Shown: positions 4,721 to 5,523 of the stretch, piece after piece
How the letters are laid out: each line of letters starts with the position of its first letter
Numbering within the stretch: position 1 is the first letter of the stretch
From: a bacterium
Lineage (GTDB): Bacteria; Krumholzibacteriota; Krumholzibacteriia; WVZY01
DNA: 5,523 nt
Direction of reading: 5' to 3'
Assembly: GCA_027296025.1 (NCBI GenBank)
Contig: JAPUJU010000121.1
Location: forward strand, 1-5,523
Made by a program: the position numbers and the translations under genes
Notes under the pieces: model-generated
Told to the model about the DNA's origin: nothing
Seen by the model: the letters and a program-made list of their open reading frames with translations, nothing else
The model's database searches: none

Positions 4721-5523
4721 TCAAACTTCCTGGATCAGACGTTTCATGTCGGCGGGAAGGGGTGCCTCGATACGCACAATCTGCCCGGTCGTGGGATGCC
4801 GCACATCCATCCGCGCGCAGTGGAGTGCGTGGCGCGGGAACACCTCGGCCCCGGAGCGTCCGGGCGTTCGGTACACCTTGTCGCCAACGACAGGATAGCC
4901 GGCGTGGTGCAGGTGTACGCGAATCTGGTTGGTGCGCCCGCTCTGCGGCCATGCTTCGAGGAGGGTCCAGTCACCGACGAGACGCACAACCTTGAAGCGG
5001 GTTTTCGCAGGCTTTCCGTTAACGAAGTCGACTTGCCGTTTAGGCACAGAACTCGGCAGATCCTCGTGGAGGCTGCTCCTGACGCCCCGCATCGTCCGGC
5101 GGTCCTCGTCGAGACGATGGGCCTCCTCGGTTTTTCCGATCGGCGCGTTCACATCGAATGCGGTGTACGGTACCCGCCCATGAACCACACTCAGATAAAG
5201 CTTTACCACCTCCGCCGCTCCGAACTGTCGGGAGACGTTGCGCGCCGCGCCGCGGTTCTTCGTCAACAACAAGACGCCACTCGTCTCGCGATCCAGCCGG
5301 TGGGCGAGGTTCAGGTGAGCGCCGTAGCAATTCTTGAGGTGTGCGATCAGCGTGTTGCGAATGTAAACACCGCACGCGTGGACAGGAACGTTTCCGGATT
5401 TCGCGACAGCGAGAAGATCGTCGTCTTCGTAAACGATGTCATGAGTGAAATCGACCTCCGGCTCATCGTGGAAAATCGTGTAAGAAACCACGTCACCCTC
5501 CTTCACCACGGCGTCCGGCGCAA
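4721..5523 (-). CDS. RluA-family ribosomal/tRNA pseudouridine synthase, 5' end outside the window
   Basis: The enzyme converts uridine to pseudouridine in structured RNA. The catalytic motif is AHRLDRETSGVLLLTKN with the nucleophilic Asp encoded at 5293-5291. The C-terminal RNA-binding motif SGRTNQIRVHLHHAGYPVVGDKVY and the final strand with HALHCARMDVRHPTTGQ also match. The frame is open to the window edge. The first visible residues, APDAVVKEGDVVSY, read like the end of an S4 RNA-binding domain (after which VVYEDDDLL-type sequence begins the catalytic domain), so the true start lies beyond 5523. The in-frame GTG at 5509 is a Val codon inside that domain, not a start. A charged stretch of about 20 residues longer than in E. 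coli-type enzymes follows PIGK (TEEAHRLDEDRRTMRGVRSS and on). The stop is TGA at 4723-4721. Which member (RluC, RluD or another) and which RNA site it modifies cannot be decided. Confidence 0.93.
   Translation of the reverse strand, partial: APDAVVKEGDVVSYTIFHDEPEVDFTHDIVYEDDDLLAVAKSGNVPVHACGVYIRNTLIAHLKNCYGAHLNLAHRLDRETSGVLLLTKNRGAARNVSRQFGAAEVVKLYLSVVHGRVPYTAFDVNAPIGKTEEAHRLDEDRRTMRGVRSSLHEDLPSSVPKRQVDFVNGKPAKTRFKVVRLVGDWTLLEAWPQSGRTNQIRVHLHHAGYPVVGDKVYRTPGRSGAEVFPRHALHCARMDVRHPTTGQIVRIEAPLPADMKRLIQEV

Noticed and set aside
5504..5509. GTG codons as the start of the RluA-type gene
   Set aside because: The frame continues upstream with APDA-VVKEGD, which is S4-domain sequence, so the gene begins outside the window.

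Overview
The window looks like ordinary chromosome from a Gram-negative-type bacterium of moderately high GC. G/C-ending codons are favoured in every gene. An ECF sigma factor paired with a membrane-bound zinc-finger anti-sigma factor, plus thiL, ygfZ-type and RluA-type genes, fits a diderm heterotroph. The phylum cannot be fixed from the sequence. There are no tRNAs, rRNAs, insertion sequences, phage genes or CRISPR repeats. No gene-free stretch exceeds 300 bases.

Left part, minus strand (1702 down to 1): an ECF sigma factor (1115-1702) overlaps its zf-HC2 anti-sigma factor (ATG at 1125), followed by thiL (557 down, running off the window). The anti-sigma gene meets an in-frame TGA at 784-786. 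The same frame then stays open for 55 more codons, with coding-like composition and a second membrane helix, and closes at 616. The gene therefore looks interrupted by a nonsense mutation, a sequencing error or programmed readthrough.

Centre: a 198-base divergent region (1703-1900) separates the sigma operon from a plus-strand gene for a small three-helix membrane protein (1901-2296) resembling the DUF6249 type. Both sides carry the same two-part motif, TGAAAC-N17-NGTCCAA, one copy reading in each direction. It has the form of an ECF sigma promoter. I infer that the sigma factor activates its own operon and the membrane protein, so the three form one envelope-related regulatory unit. A strong intrinsic terminator (2331-2360) closes this unit.

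Right part: a lipid/diacylglycerol kinase-family gene (2452-3360), then a YgfZ/GcvT-like folate-binding protein (3463-4704) behind a good sigma70-type promoter (TTGCTA-N17-TATAAT). Converging on it from the other strand is an RluA-family pseudouridine synthase (4721 to the window end), whose N-terminal S4 domain lies mostly outside. These are housekeeping-type genes with no evident link to the sigma unit.
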